The notes: generated from the sequence alone by a model not told the origin. 64,000 nucleotides of DNA from Brachybacterium squillarum M-6-3 (GCF_000225825.1 NZ_AGBX01000001.1:744001-808000), one strand, 5' to 3'. Positions 34,302-48,147 are shown, numbered from the stretch's first letter. Numbers and translations: made by a program.

Positions 34302-34942
34302 CGGCGTACGGACAGGATCATTCGGAGGACCAGGCGACGCGCGCGCTGCTCGCCGCCTGGGCCCTGGACGCCCTGGACGAGGGCGAACGCGCCCGGGTCG
34401 AGGAGCTGATGGCGCGGGACGAGCGCGCCGCCGCGGAGGCCGCCTCCTTCCTGGCGACGATGGCGGCGGTGGACGAGGGCCTGGAGCAGCTGCCGCCCCG
34501 TCCGGAACTGCGCGAGACCGTGCTGCGGCGGGTGGCGGCGACCCCGCAGGGCCGGGCGCCCGCGGACGCTCCGTCGTCGCCGTCCGCACCCCGGGGAACG
34601 GATCCCGCACCGCACGGGGAGCCGTCGGCCCGGGAACAGGGCGAGGTCGTGCCCCTGTCCCGCTATCGCTCCAACGTGCGGCGCGGCCGTTGGCTGGGGC
34701 TGGCCGCCGCGACCCTGCTGATCACCACGGTCGCCTCCTTCGGGCTGTGGCGCGGCGAGCGCGCGGCGGACGACGTGGAGCTGGCCGAGATCGAGACCCC
34801 GCAGAGCGACTCCGCACCCGCCGAGGGCTCGGTGACGGTGCAGGACGATCTCGCCGGCTCCGTGCAGATCGGGGTGACGGTGGAGCCGAGCACCGGCTCG
34901 CAGGAGCCCACCTCCGACCCGATCGCCGCCGCCGAGCTCTGA
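34298..34942 (+). CDS. rskA: RskA-type anti-sigma factor
   Basis: A 214-residue membrane protein. The N-terminal anti-sigma domain (residues 10-75) has LLAAWALDALDEGERARVEE and a paired helix LRETVLRRVA. A linker rich in Pro/Ser/Glu leads to PLSRYRSNVRRGRW and one membrane helix LGLAAATLLITTVASFGLW (about 128-147), with a short extracytoplasmic tail. Members hold SigK-type sigma factors at the membrane until proteolysis. Here the adjacent sigma gene is broken, so the protein may be orphaned or control another sigma factor. ATG 34298 overlaps the sigma stop codon. Confidence 0.82.
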   Translation: MTAYGQDHSEDQATRALLAAWALDALDEGERARVEELMARDERAAAEAASFLATMAAVDEGLEQLPPRPELRETVLRRVAATPQGRAPADAPSSPSAPRGTDPAPHGEPSAREQGEVVPLSRYRSNVRRGRWLGLAAATLLITTVASFGLWRGERAADDVELAEIETPQSDSAPAEGSVTVQDDLAGSVQIGVTVEPSTGSQEPTSDPIAAAEL

Positions 34943-34982
34943 TCCGGCCCCGGACCCGGGCTGCCCGGCGTACGGTGGAGTC

Positions 34983-35462
34983 ATGAGCGAGGAGCGTGCC
35001 CGCGCGGCCCTGGAGGCCTCCGGGCTGGAGCACGCGATCACCCGGCACGGGCGCGTGTCCTCCCTCGCCGAGGCCGCGGCCGCCCGCGGCGTGGAGCCCC
35101 GAGACATCGTGAAGACGCTGGTGGTGCGCCGCGGCGAGGACGACTTCCTGTTCGTGCTGGTGCCCGGGGACCGGGAGATCTCCTGGCCGCTGCTGCGGGC
35201 CGAGCTCGGAGTCAACCGCCTCTCGATGCCTGACGCGGAGGTCGCCCGCGAGGTCACCGGCTACGAGCGCGGCACCATCACGCCCTTCGGCGCCACGACA
35301 GCCTGGCCCGTCGTCGCCGACGCCACCCTGACAGGCGACCCCGAGCGGCGGATCTCCCTGGGCGCCGGCGCCCACGGCGTCGCCGCGACCGTGCCGGCCG
35401 AGGCCGCCCTCGAACACCTGGGCGCCCTCATCGCTCCCGTCACCGCCCCCTTGGATCCCTGA
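34983..35462 (+). CDS. YbaK/EbsC-family aminoacyl-tRNA deacylase
   Basis: A 159-residue YbaK/ProX-fold protein: ALEASGLEHAITRHG near the N terminus, then DIVKTLVVRRGEDDFLFVLVPG with the lysine typical of the active-site pocket, and EVTGYERGTITPFGATTAWPVVAD. It likely hydrolyses mischarged tRNA (Cys- or Ala-tRNA-Pro type) in the cytosol. Stand-alone gene with ATG 34983 after GGTGGAG. Confidence 0.87.
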   Translation: MSEERARAALEASGLEHAITRHGRVSSLAEAAAARGVEPRDIVKTLVVRRGEDDFLFVLVPGDREISWPLLRAELGVNRLSMPDAEVAREVTGYERGTITPFGATTAWPVVADATLTGDPERRISLGAGAHGVAATVPAEAALEHLGALIAPVTAPLDP

Positions 35463-35509
35463 CCCGTCGACCCCCGAGCTTCTGATCGACCGTTTTCCGG
35501 GAGGACACC

Positions 35510-35632
35510 ATGTAGCCCGTCCGCTACCAGATCCGCCTCGTCATCGCACGCGACGCCTGGGAGGACCGCCGAGCGCAGCACGCGGAGTTCTCGCCCGACC
35601 ACGACCCGGCGGACCGGGGAGCACAGCGATGA
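35510..35632 (+). pseudogene. 40-codon ORF with a stop at codon 2
   Basis: A GGGAGGA ribosome site is followed by ATG TAG, then an open frame PVRYQIRLVIARDAWEDRRA...DHDPADRGAQR ending in TGA that overlaps the next gene's ATG (35629). Ribosome site, codon usage and stop-start overlap look like a real small gene with an early nonsense mutation. The family is not recognised, and stop read-through or another start cannot be excluded. Confidence 0.5.
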
Positions 35633-35844
35633 GCATCAGTCCGACGGGCCGCATGGCGGCGGCCGCGATCATCGTCCTCATCGGCATCGCCTTGTGCGTG
35701 CTGCAGGACGACGTCCTCGGGCGGGCCCTCGCCGTCGGCCAGGTCCTCGTCGGCCTCTGGCTCCTGCGCACCGGCTGGCGTGAGCGCGTGGAGGAGCGGA
35801 CAGCCCTCCAGCGCCCCCGCTCCGAGGACGCTCCCGGCCACTGA
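35629..35844 (+). CDS. small two-helix membrane protein
   Basis: A 71-residue protein, not recognised. Hydrophobic segment AAAAIIVLIGIALCVLQ is followed by ALAVGQVLVGLWLLRTGW and a charged tail. Its ATG overlaps the stop of the interrupted 40-codon ORF (ATGA). Terminated by the 20-bp stem at 35869. Confidence 0.5.
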   Translation: MSISPTGRMAAAAIIVLIGIALCVLQDDVLGRALAVGQVLVGLWLLRTGWRERVEERTALQRPRSEDAPGH

Positions 35845-35868
35845 ACCGGCCCCCACGACCCCACGACA

Positions 35869-35913
35869 CACGAGGAGGGGCGGGCACCTGCGCGGTGCCC
35901 GCCCCTCCTCGTG
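35869..35913. terminator. bidirectional terminator between small gene and the gyrase operon end
   Basis: A perfect inverted repeat with 20-bp arms (35869-35888 and 35894-35913) and a 5-nt loop TGCGC lies between two convergent transcripts. The strongest hairpin in the window. Confidence 0.85.
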
Positions 35914-35940
35914 GTGCCCCGGGGCTTCCGGGGCGGTGGC

Positions 35941-36693
35941 TCACTGGTCGGTGAAGGTCATCTTCAATCCGCCCAGCAGCGCCGCCACCAGGTTGTACAG
36001 GAAGGCGAACAGGGTGCCGAGCGCGGTGATGATGACGACGTTCACCACGGCCACGACGGTGCCGTAGCTGACCATCTTCGAGAAGCTGAAGAAGTCCATG
36101 AACGGCAGCGGGTCACCGCCGTTGAGATCCCGGCCGAGCTGGTCGATCTGGTTCCACAGGCCGATGGCCTCGACCAGGTTCCACAGCAGGATCACGGCCA
36201 CCACGGTCGCGATGCCCACGGCGATCGCCACCAGGAACGACAGCTTCATCACCGAGAACGGGTCCATGCGGGCCAGGGTCAGGCGCACCCGGCGCGGGCC
36301 GCGGCGCTCCTCGGTGCCGGAGGGAGCGGCGGACTCCTTGACGGGGCTGCGGCTGGAGCCGCGCGCCGCCGAGCCGCGACCGGTGCCCAGCGAGAGCTCC
36401 TCCTCCGCGTCCTCGGCGACCGGCTGGGCCTTCGTGGCGCCGGTGGCGGTGCGGGAGGAGCCCTTGACCGGACCGCCCTTCGCGGAGGTCCGCGAGGACC
36501 CTTTGCCGGATCCCGCGGCGCCGGCCTTCTCCGTCGTCGTCCCGGCCGTGTCGGCGTCGGTGACCTTCTCCTGCGCCTGAGTGGGCTCCTCGGCGCTCAG
36601 CGTCGTGGTCTCCTCCCCGTTGGTGGGCAGGGCGGAGGTCTTCTCGGAGGACGCCGTGGGACGGGACCCTCCCTGGGAGCTGCTCGGGGTCAC
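35941..36693 (-). CDS. DUF3566 transmembrane protein downstream of gyrA
   Basis: A 250-residue protein. A disordered Ser/Thr/Lys-rich cytosolic region of about 140 residues is followed by the DUF3566 core: RRVRLTLARMDPFSVMKLSFLVA, then two to three membrane helices and the closing ALGTLFAFLYNLVAALLGGLKMTFTDQ. This family is nearly always immediately after gyrA in actinobacteria and is linked to cell-shape/division proteins. GTG 36693 starts 4 bp after the gyrA stop, with GAGGAG upstream, so it is in the gyrase operon. Confidence 0.92.
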   Translation of the reverse strand: MTPSSSQGGSRPTASSEKTSALPTNGEETTTLSAEEPTQAQEKVTDADTAGTTTEKAGAAGSGKGSSRTSAKGGPVKGSSRTATGATKAQPVAEDAEEELSLGTGRGSAARGSSRSPVKESAAPSGTEERRGPRRVRLTLARMDPFSVMKLSFLVAIAVGIATVVAVILLWNLVEAIGLWNQIDQLGRDLNGGDPLPFMDFFSFSKMVSYGTVVAVVNVVIITALGTLFAFLYNLVAALLGGLKMTFTDQ

Positions 36694-36697
36694 GGGG

Positions 36698-39514
<2,817 letters not shown>

Positions 39515-39609
39515 GGAGGGCCTTTCGGGTCGGGCCGGCGGAGGGACGGTCCCCGGGGGTCGGGCGCGCCGCGGGTCGGGCGCGGCGCCGGCCGCCGGGG
39601 GTGCCGGGA

Positions 39610-41709
<2,100 letters not shown>

Positions 41710-41914
41710 CTGATGCTGCTCCTCGCGGTTCGGGACCCCCGGCCGGCGGGGAGCGCCGAGGGCGGTGCCGGGCGCGACGGGGACCCCGGGGCGCCGAGTT
41801 CGGGGCAGGGCTCCCCACGCGCACGCGCGCGCGAGGCCGCTCGCCCTCCACGAGCCCTCCGGGAGGGCGGTGTCGGCGGGCCCGTTCCCGCCGCGGGCGA
41901 CGGGGGTGGGCCGG

Positions 41915-41948
41915 GGTCCGGATACGCGTCCGGACCTGCACCATTCTA
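41915..41948 (-). promoter_or_regulatory. gyrB promoter -10 with 5'-leader hairpin
   Basis: Read leftwards, TAGAAT (41943-41948) is a strong -10; a clear -35 is not seen. Starting at the expected first base is the 8-bp stem GGTCCGGA / TCCGGACC (41915-41922, 41929-41936) with a 6-nt loop, so the gyrB mRNA would begin with a hairpin. The full gap 41710-42146 also holds the dciA terminator but no gene. Confidence 0.6.
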
Positions 41949-42005
41949 ACGGACGACGGGCCCGATCGGGGACATCCGACGGGCGTGGCGCGGGCCGCAG
42001 ATACC

Positions 42006-42032
42006 CCCAGGCGGCACGGGAAGCCGCCTGGG
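42006..42032 (-). terminator. terminator after dciA
   Basis: A perfect 10-bp stem CCCAGGCGGC / GCCGCCTGGG with a 7-nt loop, about 115 bp past the dciA stop in the leftward direction. It separates the dnaN-recF-dciA unit from the gyrB promoter. Confidence 0.72.
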
Positions 42033-42146
42033 AGCGGCGAAGGACGGCCCGGACGAGGGCCGGTATGCCCGGCCGGGTCCCGACGCGCCTGCGGGGTCTC
42101 TGGCGGATCAGGACCCGCGGCCTCCGGGACGGGGCCGGAGCAGCGG

Positions 42147-42938
42147 TCAGCCGTAGGTGTCGCGGGGACCGCGCCAGGTCACGGTGCGTCGTCCTCGCTT
42201 CCAGGAGCGCTGGGCGGCGGCGGGCCCGGTGACGCGCAGCTCGGAGACGACGTGGGCGCCGATGTGCTCCTCGATGGTGGTGATGAGCTGCGGGGTGAGC
42301 ATCCGCAGCTGGGCGGCCCAGGCGGAGGAGGAGGCGCTGACCACGAGCACCCCGTCCTCGAGGGAGACGGGGCGGCAGTGCTCGGCGACCCGCTCCCCGA
42401 CGATGCCGTCCCATTCCTCCAGCACCCGGCCGCTGCTCATGCCGGCCTCCCAGCCCAGGTCGGACAGCACCCGGCGCATGATCAGCTGGATGCCCTGGGG
42501 GTCGCGCGGGTCGGGGCGCGCGCCGGAGTACCCCGGGGAGCGGGAGGAGCGGTCGCGGACATCGCGGGCCTGGGTCTTGGCGGAGATCGGGAACAGGCCG
42601 CGGTCGCGGGCGGCGGCGCGGGAGCGGTTCACGGTGCGGCGGGCCAGCTCGAAGGGGTCGTCCAGCCGGGGCAGGGCCGGCGGGTCGACCGGGTCCTCCT
42701 CGGCACCCGCGGACCCGCTGCCGTACTCGGGGGCCTCCTCCCGGTCGTTCCCGCCGGGCTCGGGCCAGGGATCCGCCGGCACCGGGCGGCGACCGGAGGC
42801 GCCCTCCGACGGGGTCGAGGGGGCCATGGCGCCCTCACCGCTCCAGGTGCGCAGGTCGTAGGGGTTGGCGACGCCGGGCCGAGGTGACCCCGTGGGCTGC
42901 GGCGCGGGACGGGGCGGCTCGCGCCGCGCGGCGCTCAC
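42147..42938 (-). CDS. dciA: DciA/DUF721-family replication protein
   Basis: A 263-residue protein. The C-terminal DUF721 domain (about 165-250) reads [28 protein letters not shown] then [28 protein letters not shown], the RNA/KH-like core of DciA, which in bacteria without DnaC helps load the DnaB helicase. The first 160 residues are disordered. GTG 42938 overlaps the recF stop (GTGA), consistent with coupled translation. Immediately upstream of gyrB, as in other actinobacteria. Confidence 0.85.
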   Translation of the reverse strand: MSAARREPPRPAPQPTGSPRPGVANPYDLRTWSGEGAMAPSTPSEGASGRRPVPADPWPEPGGNDREEAPEYGSGSAGAEEDPVDPPALPRLDDPFELARRTVNRSRAAARDRGLFPISAKTQARDVRDRSSRSPGYSGARPDPRDPQGIQLIMRRVLSDLGWEAGMSSGRVLEEWDGIVGERVAEHCRPVSLEDGVLVVSASSSAWAAQLRMLTPQLITTIEEHIGAHVVSELRVTGPAAAQRSWKRGRRTVTWRGPRDTYG

Positions 42939-44194
42939 GACAGCCGCCCGCTCTCGCGGGGGACCGCCTCGCCGAGGGTCACGTCGACCACGTGGGTGCC
43001 GCCGTCCAGGGCGGCGGGGATGTCGGAGTCGTTGGCGGTGGTGATGAGGACCTGGCGGGCGCCGGTGATGATGCGGCCCAGACGCTCGCGGCGGTGGGTG
43101 TCGAGCTCGGAGAAGACGTCGTCGAGGATGAGGATGGGCTCGCCGTCGCCGAGGTCGCCCTCCTCCAGCCGCAGCAGGTCGTAGGAGGCCAGCCGCAGGG
43201 CGAGGGCCAGGGACCAGGACTCGCCGTGGCTGGCGTAGCCCTTGGCCGGGAAGTCGTGCAGGCGGATCTCGAGGTCGTCCCGATGGGGGCCGACCAGGGT
43301 GACGCCGCGGTCGATCTCCTCGTCGTGGCGGCCGGCCAGGAGGGCGAGCATGGTCTGGCCGATCTCGCGGGTGCCGGGCAGCTCGCCGGGTCCGGCGCCG
43401 AGCTCGTCGAGGATCGCGGAGCGGTAGGCGACGTCCGCCGGGGAGTCGACCTCACCCCGCTGCTCGGGGGGCAGCTCGAGGGCCTGCTCGGCGCCCTCGT
43501 CGGTGGCGACCCGCAGGTAGGAGTAGCCCAGGTGGGGGCGCAGGCGGTTGACCAGGTGCAGCCGGGCGCGCAGCAGCTCGGCGCCGTGCTGCGCGAGCTG
43601 CTGGTCCCAGACCTCGAGGGTGGAGGCGGCGGCCTCGGCGGGGTCGAGGCCCCCCACGGCGCGGCCGCTGCCGCCGCGGCGCATGGAGCGCATCTGCTTG
43701 AGCAGGTTGGAGCGCTGCTTGAGCACCCGGTCGTAGTCGGCCTTGACGCCGGCGAAGCGGGGGGCGATGAGGAACAGCAGCTCGTCCAGGAAGCGGCGTC
43801 GGCCCTCGGGATCGGCCTTGACCAGGCCCAGGTCCTCGGGGGCGAAGAGCACGGCGCGCACCTCGCCCAGCAGGTCGCGCAGGCGGGGCAGGTTCTGGCC
43901 CTGCAGCCGGGCACGGTTCGACTTGCCCGGGGTGATCTCGAGGTCGACCTGCAGGGGCCGGCCGGCACGCTCGAAGGAGGCGCGGATGATCGCGGTGGCG
44001 GAGCCGCGGTGGACCAGCGCGGCGTCGTGCGGCACGCGGTGGCTGGAGAGGGTGGCCAGGTACCAGACGGCCTCGACCACGTTGGTCTTGCCCTGGCCGT
44101 TGCGGCCGACCAGCACGGTGATGCCGGGGTCGACGGGCAGGGTGAGCCGCGGGTAGGAGCGGAAGTCGGTGAGGTCGAGGGCGGTCAGCTGCAC
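42935..44194 (-). CDS. recF: DNA replication/repair protein RecF
   Basis: A 419-residue SMC-like ATPase for gap repair and RecA loading. Walker A is GRNGQGKTN (about residues 30-38), the signature region lies near SHGESWSLALALRL, and Walker B is EPILILDDVFSELD. Start GTG 44194 (VQLTALDLTDFRSYP) is 18 bp after the dnaN stop, with GGAGG close by. It overlaps dciA by 4 bp. Confidence 0.95.
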   Translation of the reverse strand: MQLTALDLTDFRSYPRLTLPVDPGITVLVGRNGQGKTNVVEAVWYLATLSSHRVPHDAALVHRGSATAIIRASFERAGRPLQVDLEITPGKSNRARLQGQNLPRLRDLLGEVRAVLFAPEDLGLVKADPEGRRRFLDELLFLIAPRFAGVKADYDRVLKQRSNLLKQMRSMRRGGSGRAVGGLDPAEAAASTLEVWDQQLAQHGAELLRARLHLVNRLRPHLGYSYLRVATDEGAEQALELPPEQRGEVDSPADVAYRSAILDELGAGPGELPGTREIGQTMLALLAGRHDEEIDRGVTLVGPHRDDLEIRLHDFPAKGYASHGESWSLALALRLASYDLLRLEEGDLGDGEPILILDDVFSELDTHRRERLGRIITGARQVLITTANDSDIPAALDGGTHVVDVTLGEAVPRESGRLS

Positions 44195-44211
44195 GGAGGG
44201 GGTGCCTCCGC

Positions 44212-45333
44212 TCAGGTCCGCATCGGCATGATCAGGTACCGGTACGAGGTGTCCGGGGTGCCCTCGAGGGACTCCTGGCCGCTCATGACGGAGGGCTTGA
44301 TCGAGTCGGTGAAGGTGAGGCGGGCGAAGTCGGTGCCGAGGGCCTGCAGGCCGTCCAGCAGGAAGCCGGAGTTGAAGCCCACGACGAGGTCCTCGCCCTC
44401 GAGCTGCGCCTCGAGCACCTCGCTGGCCTGGGCGTCGTCTCCGGCGCCGGCCTCGAGGGCCACCTGTCCCTCGGTGAAGGAGAGGCGGACGGGGGTGTTG
44501 CGCTCGGCGACCAGGGAGACGCGCTTGACGGCCTCGATGAGCGGGGCGGTGGCGACGACGGCGGTGATGGCGCTCTGCTCGGGGAACAGGCGGCGCACGG
44601 GCGGGTAGTCGCCGTCGACCAGGGTGGAGGTGGTGCGGCGGCCGCCGGCCTCGAAGCCGACCAGGTTGCCGCCCTCCTCGGCGAGGGCCACCTCGACGCT
44701 GCCGCCGGTGGCCAGGGAGCGGGCGACCTCCTGCAGGGTGCGGCCGCGGACCAGGGCGGTCTGCTCGGCGCCGGGAGAGGAGGGGGTCCAGGTCAGCTCG
44801 CGCATGGCCAGGCGGTAGCGGTCGGTGGCCATCAGGGTCATGGTCTCGCCGCTGATCTCGACCTTGACGCCGGTCAGCAGGGGCAGGGTGTCGTCCTTGG
44901 AGGCGGCGACGGTGACCTGCGAGATCGCCTGGGCGAAGACGTCGGCGGGGACGGCGCCGGCGCGGGGCGGCATCGCGGGCAGCTGGGGGTACTCCTCGAC
45001 CGGGAGGGTGGCCAGCGCGAAACGCGAGGAACCGCAGCGGACCTGCAGCTTGGTGCCCTCGAGGGAGACGGAGACGTCCTTGTTGGGCAGGGCGCGGACG
45101 ATGTCGGAGAGCATCCTGCCCTGGACCAGCACCTCGCCGCCCTGCTCGACCTCGGCATCGAGCTGGATCTGCGCGCTGACCTCGTAGTCGAAGGTCGACA
45201 GCTGCAGCGAGCCGGAGGTCTCGGCCACGATCCGCACGCCCTGCAGGATCGGCAACGCCGGGCGCACGGGGAGGGTTCGGGTGGCCCAGGAGACGGCATC
45301 GCCCAGGACGCCGCGGTCGAGGTGGAACTTCAC
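44212..45333 (-). CDS. dnaN: DNA polymerase III beta sliding clamp
   Basis: A 373-residue clamp. Three repeated clamp domains; recognisable start KFHLDRGVLGDAVSWATRTL, central RGRTLQEVARSL and the C terminus SYRYLIMPMRT. Start GTG 45333 has GAAGGAG at good spacing; the open frame continues upstream into the origin region without homology. First gene of the dnaN-recF-dciA unit. No gnd gene separates dnaN and recF, unlike in some other actinobacteria. Confidence 0.96.
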   Translation of the reverse strand: MKFHLDRGVLGDAVSWATRTLPVRPALPILQGVRIVAETSGSLQLSTFDYEVSAQIQLDAEVEQGGEVLVQGRMLSDIVRALPNKDVSVSLEGTKLQVRCGSSRFALATLPVEEYPQLPAMPPRAGAVPADVFAQAISQVTVAASKDDTLPLLTGVKVEISGETMTLMATDRYRLAMRELTWTPSSPGAEQTALVRGRTLQEVARSLATGGSVEVALAEEGGNLVGFEAGGRRTTSTLVDGDYPPVRRLFPEQSAITAVVATAPLIEAVKRVSLVAERNTPVRLSFTEGQVALEAGAGDDAQASEVLEAQLEGEDLVVGFNSGFLLDGLQALGTDFARLTFTDSIKPSVMSGQESLEGTPDTSYRYLIMPMRT

Positions 45334-46047
45334 CGTTGCCACTCCTTCGCAGTGGTCGTTCGTCAGATCGGGGACAGCGTATCGGGTTCCCGGCCATGCG
45401 GACGACACACCGCCTCGAGCCTTGACATCCCCCACCGCGGTCCTTCCCGCGCACGACTCGCGGACCGGCGGTGCCTCGCGGAACCGGTCATCCGGTGCCC
45501 GACCTGCTGCCGGCGGTCCGGCCGCCCCGCGCCCGGCCGGACCGCCGCCCCGCGCGAGGACCCGGGATCCCCTCTCCTCGTCGAGGCCTCCTGCCGACCC
45601 CGCGAGCACCCGACCCCGCGAGCACCGCCGCCGGACGACGCCCCGACACCGCCCGCCGTCCACACCCCCGACGACAACACTTGGACAGTCCTCTTCTTCA
45701 CGGCTGTTGATCCGGTGGATGAATGACAACGTCCCAGCTCGCACGGATCACCGGCGCCCCGGATCGCTCCGGACGGATCCGGGAGCGCTCGTGGGCGGGG
45801 TGTGTACGAGGGACCCCGGACCCCCGATTCCTGTCATTCGACCGTACACAACGGTTCCTGCAGGAATGACAAGAACTCCACACTGTCCACAGCGTCGTCC
45901 ACATTGGGGATGAGCGAGGTGCTCGGATTCTTGTGGTTCCGCAGGTCGTCACGGCCGCGTCATCTCGCGGACACCCGCTCCGGATGCACTCCCGGTGCTC
46001 CTCACGAGCACCCTCCGCCTCCGCGCCGCGGGACACGGCCGGGTGGC
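45334..46047. other. dnaN-dnaA intergenic region, candidate oriC
   Basis: A 714-bp gene-free stretch at the classical actinobacterial origin position. DnaA-box-like CTGTCCACA (45883-45891) and TCGTCCACA (45895-45903) lie 12 bp apart start to start. The octamer GAATGACA occurs at 45721 and 45864 and inverted at 45832-45839. The most AT-rich parts are about 45670-45730 and 45830-45935. The 45430-45660 part is very GC-rich and uninformative. Only two good boxes are seen, few for an origin, so the assignment is moderate. Confidence 0.6.
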
Positions 46048-47745
46048 TCAGGGACGGGCGGAGGAGCTCGAGCTCTTGATCTTCGCGGTCAGCTCGGTGA
46101 CCTGGTTGAAGATCGCCCGGCGCTCCTTCATCAGCTCGCTGATCTTCTTGTTCGCGTGCATCACGGTGGTGTGGTCGCGGCCGCCGAACTCCTCGCCGAT
46201 GCGGATCAGGGGCATGTCGGTCAGCTCGCGGCACAGGTACATCGCGATCTGGCGCGCGGAGACCAGGCGCCGGCTGCGGCCCGAGCCCACGATCTCGTCG
46301 ACCGACAGCCCGAAGTAGGTGGCGGTCTGCGCGATGATCGTGGAGGCGGTGATCTGGGCGCCGTCGTCGTGGGAGAGCAGGTCCTTCAGGACGCTCTCGG
46401 CCAGGGTGACGTCCATCGGCTGCCGGGAGAGCGAGTGCAGGGCCTGCACCCTGATCAGGGCGCCCTCCAGCTCGCGGATGTTGGTGGCGATGTGAGAGGC
46501 GATGTACTCCAGCACGTCGTGGGGCACCTCGCCGGTGTTCTCCTGTGCGACCTTCTTGCGCAGGATGGCGATGCGGGTCTCGAGGTCCGGCGGCTGCACG
46601 TCCGTCATCAGGCCCATCTCGAAGCGCGAGCGCATCCGGTCCTCGAAGCCGCCCAGCTCCTTGGGCGGCAGGTCCGAGGTGATGACGATCTGCTTGTCCG
46701 TGTTGTACAGCGTGTTGAAGGTGTGGAAGAACGCCTCCATCGTCTCCGGGGCGCGCTGCAGGAACTGGATGTCGTCGATCAGCAGGATGTCGATGTCGCG
46801 GTAGCGGCGCTGGAACTCCTGCGCCTTGCCGAACTGGCCGGACTGCACCGAGTTGATGAAGTCGTTGGTGAACTCCTCCGAGTTCACGTACCGCACCACC
46901 ACGTCCGGGTAGAGGGTCTGCGCGTAGTGGCCCACCGCGTGCAGCAGGTGGGTCTTGCCCAGGCCCGAGCCGCCGTAGATGAACAGCGGGTTGTAGGCCT
47001 TGGCGGGGGTCTCGGCCACGGCCGAGGCTGCGGCCTGCGCGAAGCGGTTCGAGGAGCCGATCACGAAGGTGTCGAAGGTGTACTTCGCGTTCAGCCGGGA
47101 GTCCTCGCCGAGGGTCGAGGCGGGGCCGGTGCCGCGGGAGATCCGGGTCGGGGCCGGCACGGGCGAGGGGGCGGAGGCGCCGGAGAAGCCCGCGTAGGGG
47201 GAGGTCTCCGAGAAGCCGCGGCCCTCACCGGCGTCGACGCCGACGGGGGCGGCCTCCTGCGGGGAGTCGTCGCCCGAGGTCGCGGAGCCCTGGCCGGGCA
47301 GGGGGGCGCGGCTGCCGGAGCTCGGCGACTGGCCCTCGCCGGTGGCCCGTCGGAACGGGGGATCGGTGTGGACGGACCGCTCGGAGTTCTCCACATCGTT
47401 GTCCACAGAATGTGCAGGAGCAGAGGCGGATGCCGAGGTCGCGCCGGGGACGGGGGTGGGCTTGTCGCCCTCGTCCTCCAGCAGCAGCGACTCGTCGACG
47501 GTCACCGCGAAGCGCATCTCGCGGCCCGTGGCCTCGCTCAGGGCCTGCTTGAGCTCGGCCACGATGCGGTGCTCGAACAGCTCCTTGGCGGAGGTGGAAG
47601 GCGCTGCGACCAGGGCGGTGTCCGCCACCACGGCCATCAGCCGGGAGAGCGTGAGCAGGGCGATCACCCGTGGGGAGACCCCGGCGTCCCGGCGCAGGCT
47701 GCTCAGGGTGTGCTCCCAGATCGCGTCGACGCTCTCGTCGGTCAT
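46048..47745 (-). CDS. dnaA: chromosomal replication initiator DnaA
   Basis: A 565-residue initiator. Domain I (about 1-85) begins [17 protein letters not shown]; domain II is a long Pro/Ala/Ser-rich linker (about 90-230); the AAA+ domain carries Walker [17 protein letters not shown] and Walker [12 protein letters not shown]; the domain IV recognition motif is [17 protein letters not shown] 47745 is preferred because GGAG lies 6 nt upstream; ATG 47757 adds four residues (METE). The long domain II itself contains a perfect DnaA box in its DNA. Confidence 0.97.
   Translation of the reverse strand: MTDESVDAIWEHTLSSLRRDAGVSPRVIALLTLSRLMAVVADTALVAAPSTSAKELFEHRIVAELKQALSEATGREMRFAVTVDESLLLEDEGDKPTPVPGATSASASAPAHSVDNDVENSERSVHTDPPFRRATGEGQSPSSGSRAPLPGQGSATSGDDSPQEAAPVGVDAGEGRGFSETSPYAGFSGASAPSPVPAPTRISRGTGPASTLGEDSRLNAKYTFDTFVIGSSNRFAQAAASAVAETPAKAYNPLFIYGGSGLGKTHLLHAVGHYAQTLYPDVVVRYVNSEEFTNDFINSVQSGQFGKAQEFQRRYRDIDILLIDDIQFLQRAPETMEAFFHTFNTLYNTDKQIVITSDLPPKELGGFEDRMRSRFEMGLMTDVQPPDLETRIAILRKKVAQENTGEVPHDVLEYIASHIATNIRELEGALIRVQALHSLSRQPMDVTLAESVLKDLLSHDDGAQITASTIIAQTATYFGLSVDEIVGSGRSRRLVSARQIAMYLCRELTDMPLIRIGEEFGGRDHTTVMHANKKISELMKERRAIFNQVTELTAKIKSSSSSARP
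47388..47407 (+). promoter_or_regulatory. DnaA boxes inside the dnaA gene
   Basis: TTGTCCACA (47399-47407) is an exact consensus box, preceded by TCTCCACAT (47388-47396). Both are in the codons for the variable domain II linker, where the DNA is free to carry binding sites. Confidence 0.65.
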
Positions 47746-47781
47746 CTCGGTCTCCATCGCGGGGGTCGGGGCTCGCCGTAG

Positions 47782-47826
47782 TTTTCCACAGAATCCCCAG
47801 CATTGTGGACCGATGTTGTGGAGGGT
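47782..47826. promoter_or_regulatory. DnaA-box-like sites upstream of dnaA
   Basis: TTTTCCACA (47782-47790), and inverted TGTGGACCG (47804-47812) and TGTGGAGGG (47817-47825), lie 37-80 bp upstream of the dnaA start. Suitable for autoregulation. Part of the 47746-48147 divergent dnaA/rpmH gap, which contains no gene. Confidence 0.6.
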
Positions 47827-47924
47827 CACCTCTCCTGGCACGATGTCCCTCCCCGAGGCCGACAACGCCACGCCCGCGGCGGTGAGAATCCCGCCACACC
47901 CGCCTGTGCAGGGCGCCTGCGCCG

Positions 47925-47953
47925 TTGACCCCCTCGAAGGGCTCTCCTAGAAT
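47925..47953 (+). promoter_or_regulatory. rpmH operon promoter
   Basis: TTGACC (47925-47930) and TAGAAT (47948-47953) with a 17-bp spacer give a near-ideal housekeeping promoter about 195 bp upstream of rpmH. It drives the rightward ribosome/membrane/partition genes. Confidence 0.8.
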
Positions 47954-48147
47954 CGCTCAGTCACCGCTGCGCGTCGGTCCTGCCGCGCGCCCGGTCGCGG
48001 GCTTCGCCCGTGGCCGCCGCGACTCGGACCGGCTCGGTCATCCCGGCCGTCGCCCCGCCCCGGCGGGTGCGCCCGATCCGTCCGTCCGTGCAGCCGACCC
48101 CACGCCACCGCGAGGGGCACGCCCGTGCCCATGACCGAGGAGAACCG

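Noticed and set aside
42006-42032. Riboswitch between dciA and gyrB
   Set aside because: The structure is a simple 10-bp hairpin downstream of dciA, best explained as a terminator; no conserved aptamer features seen.
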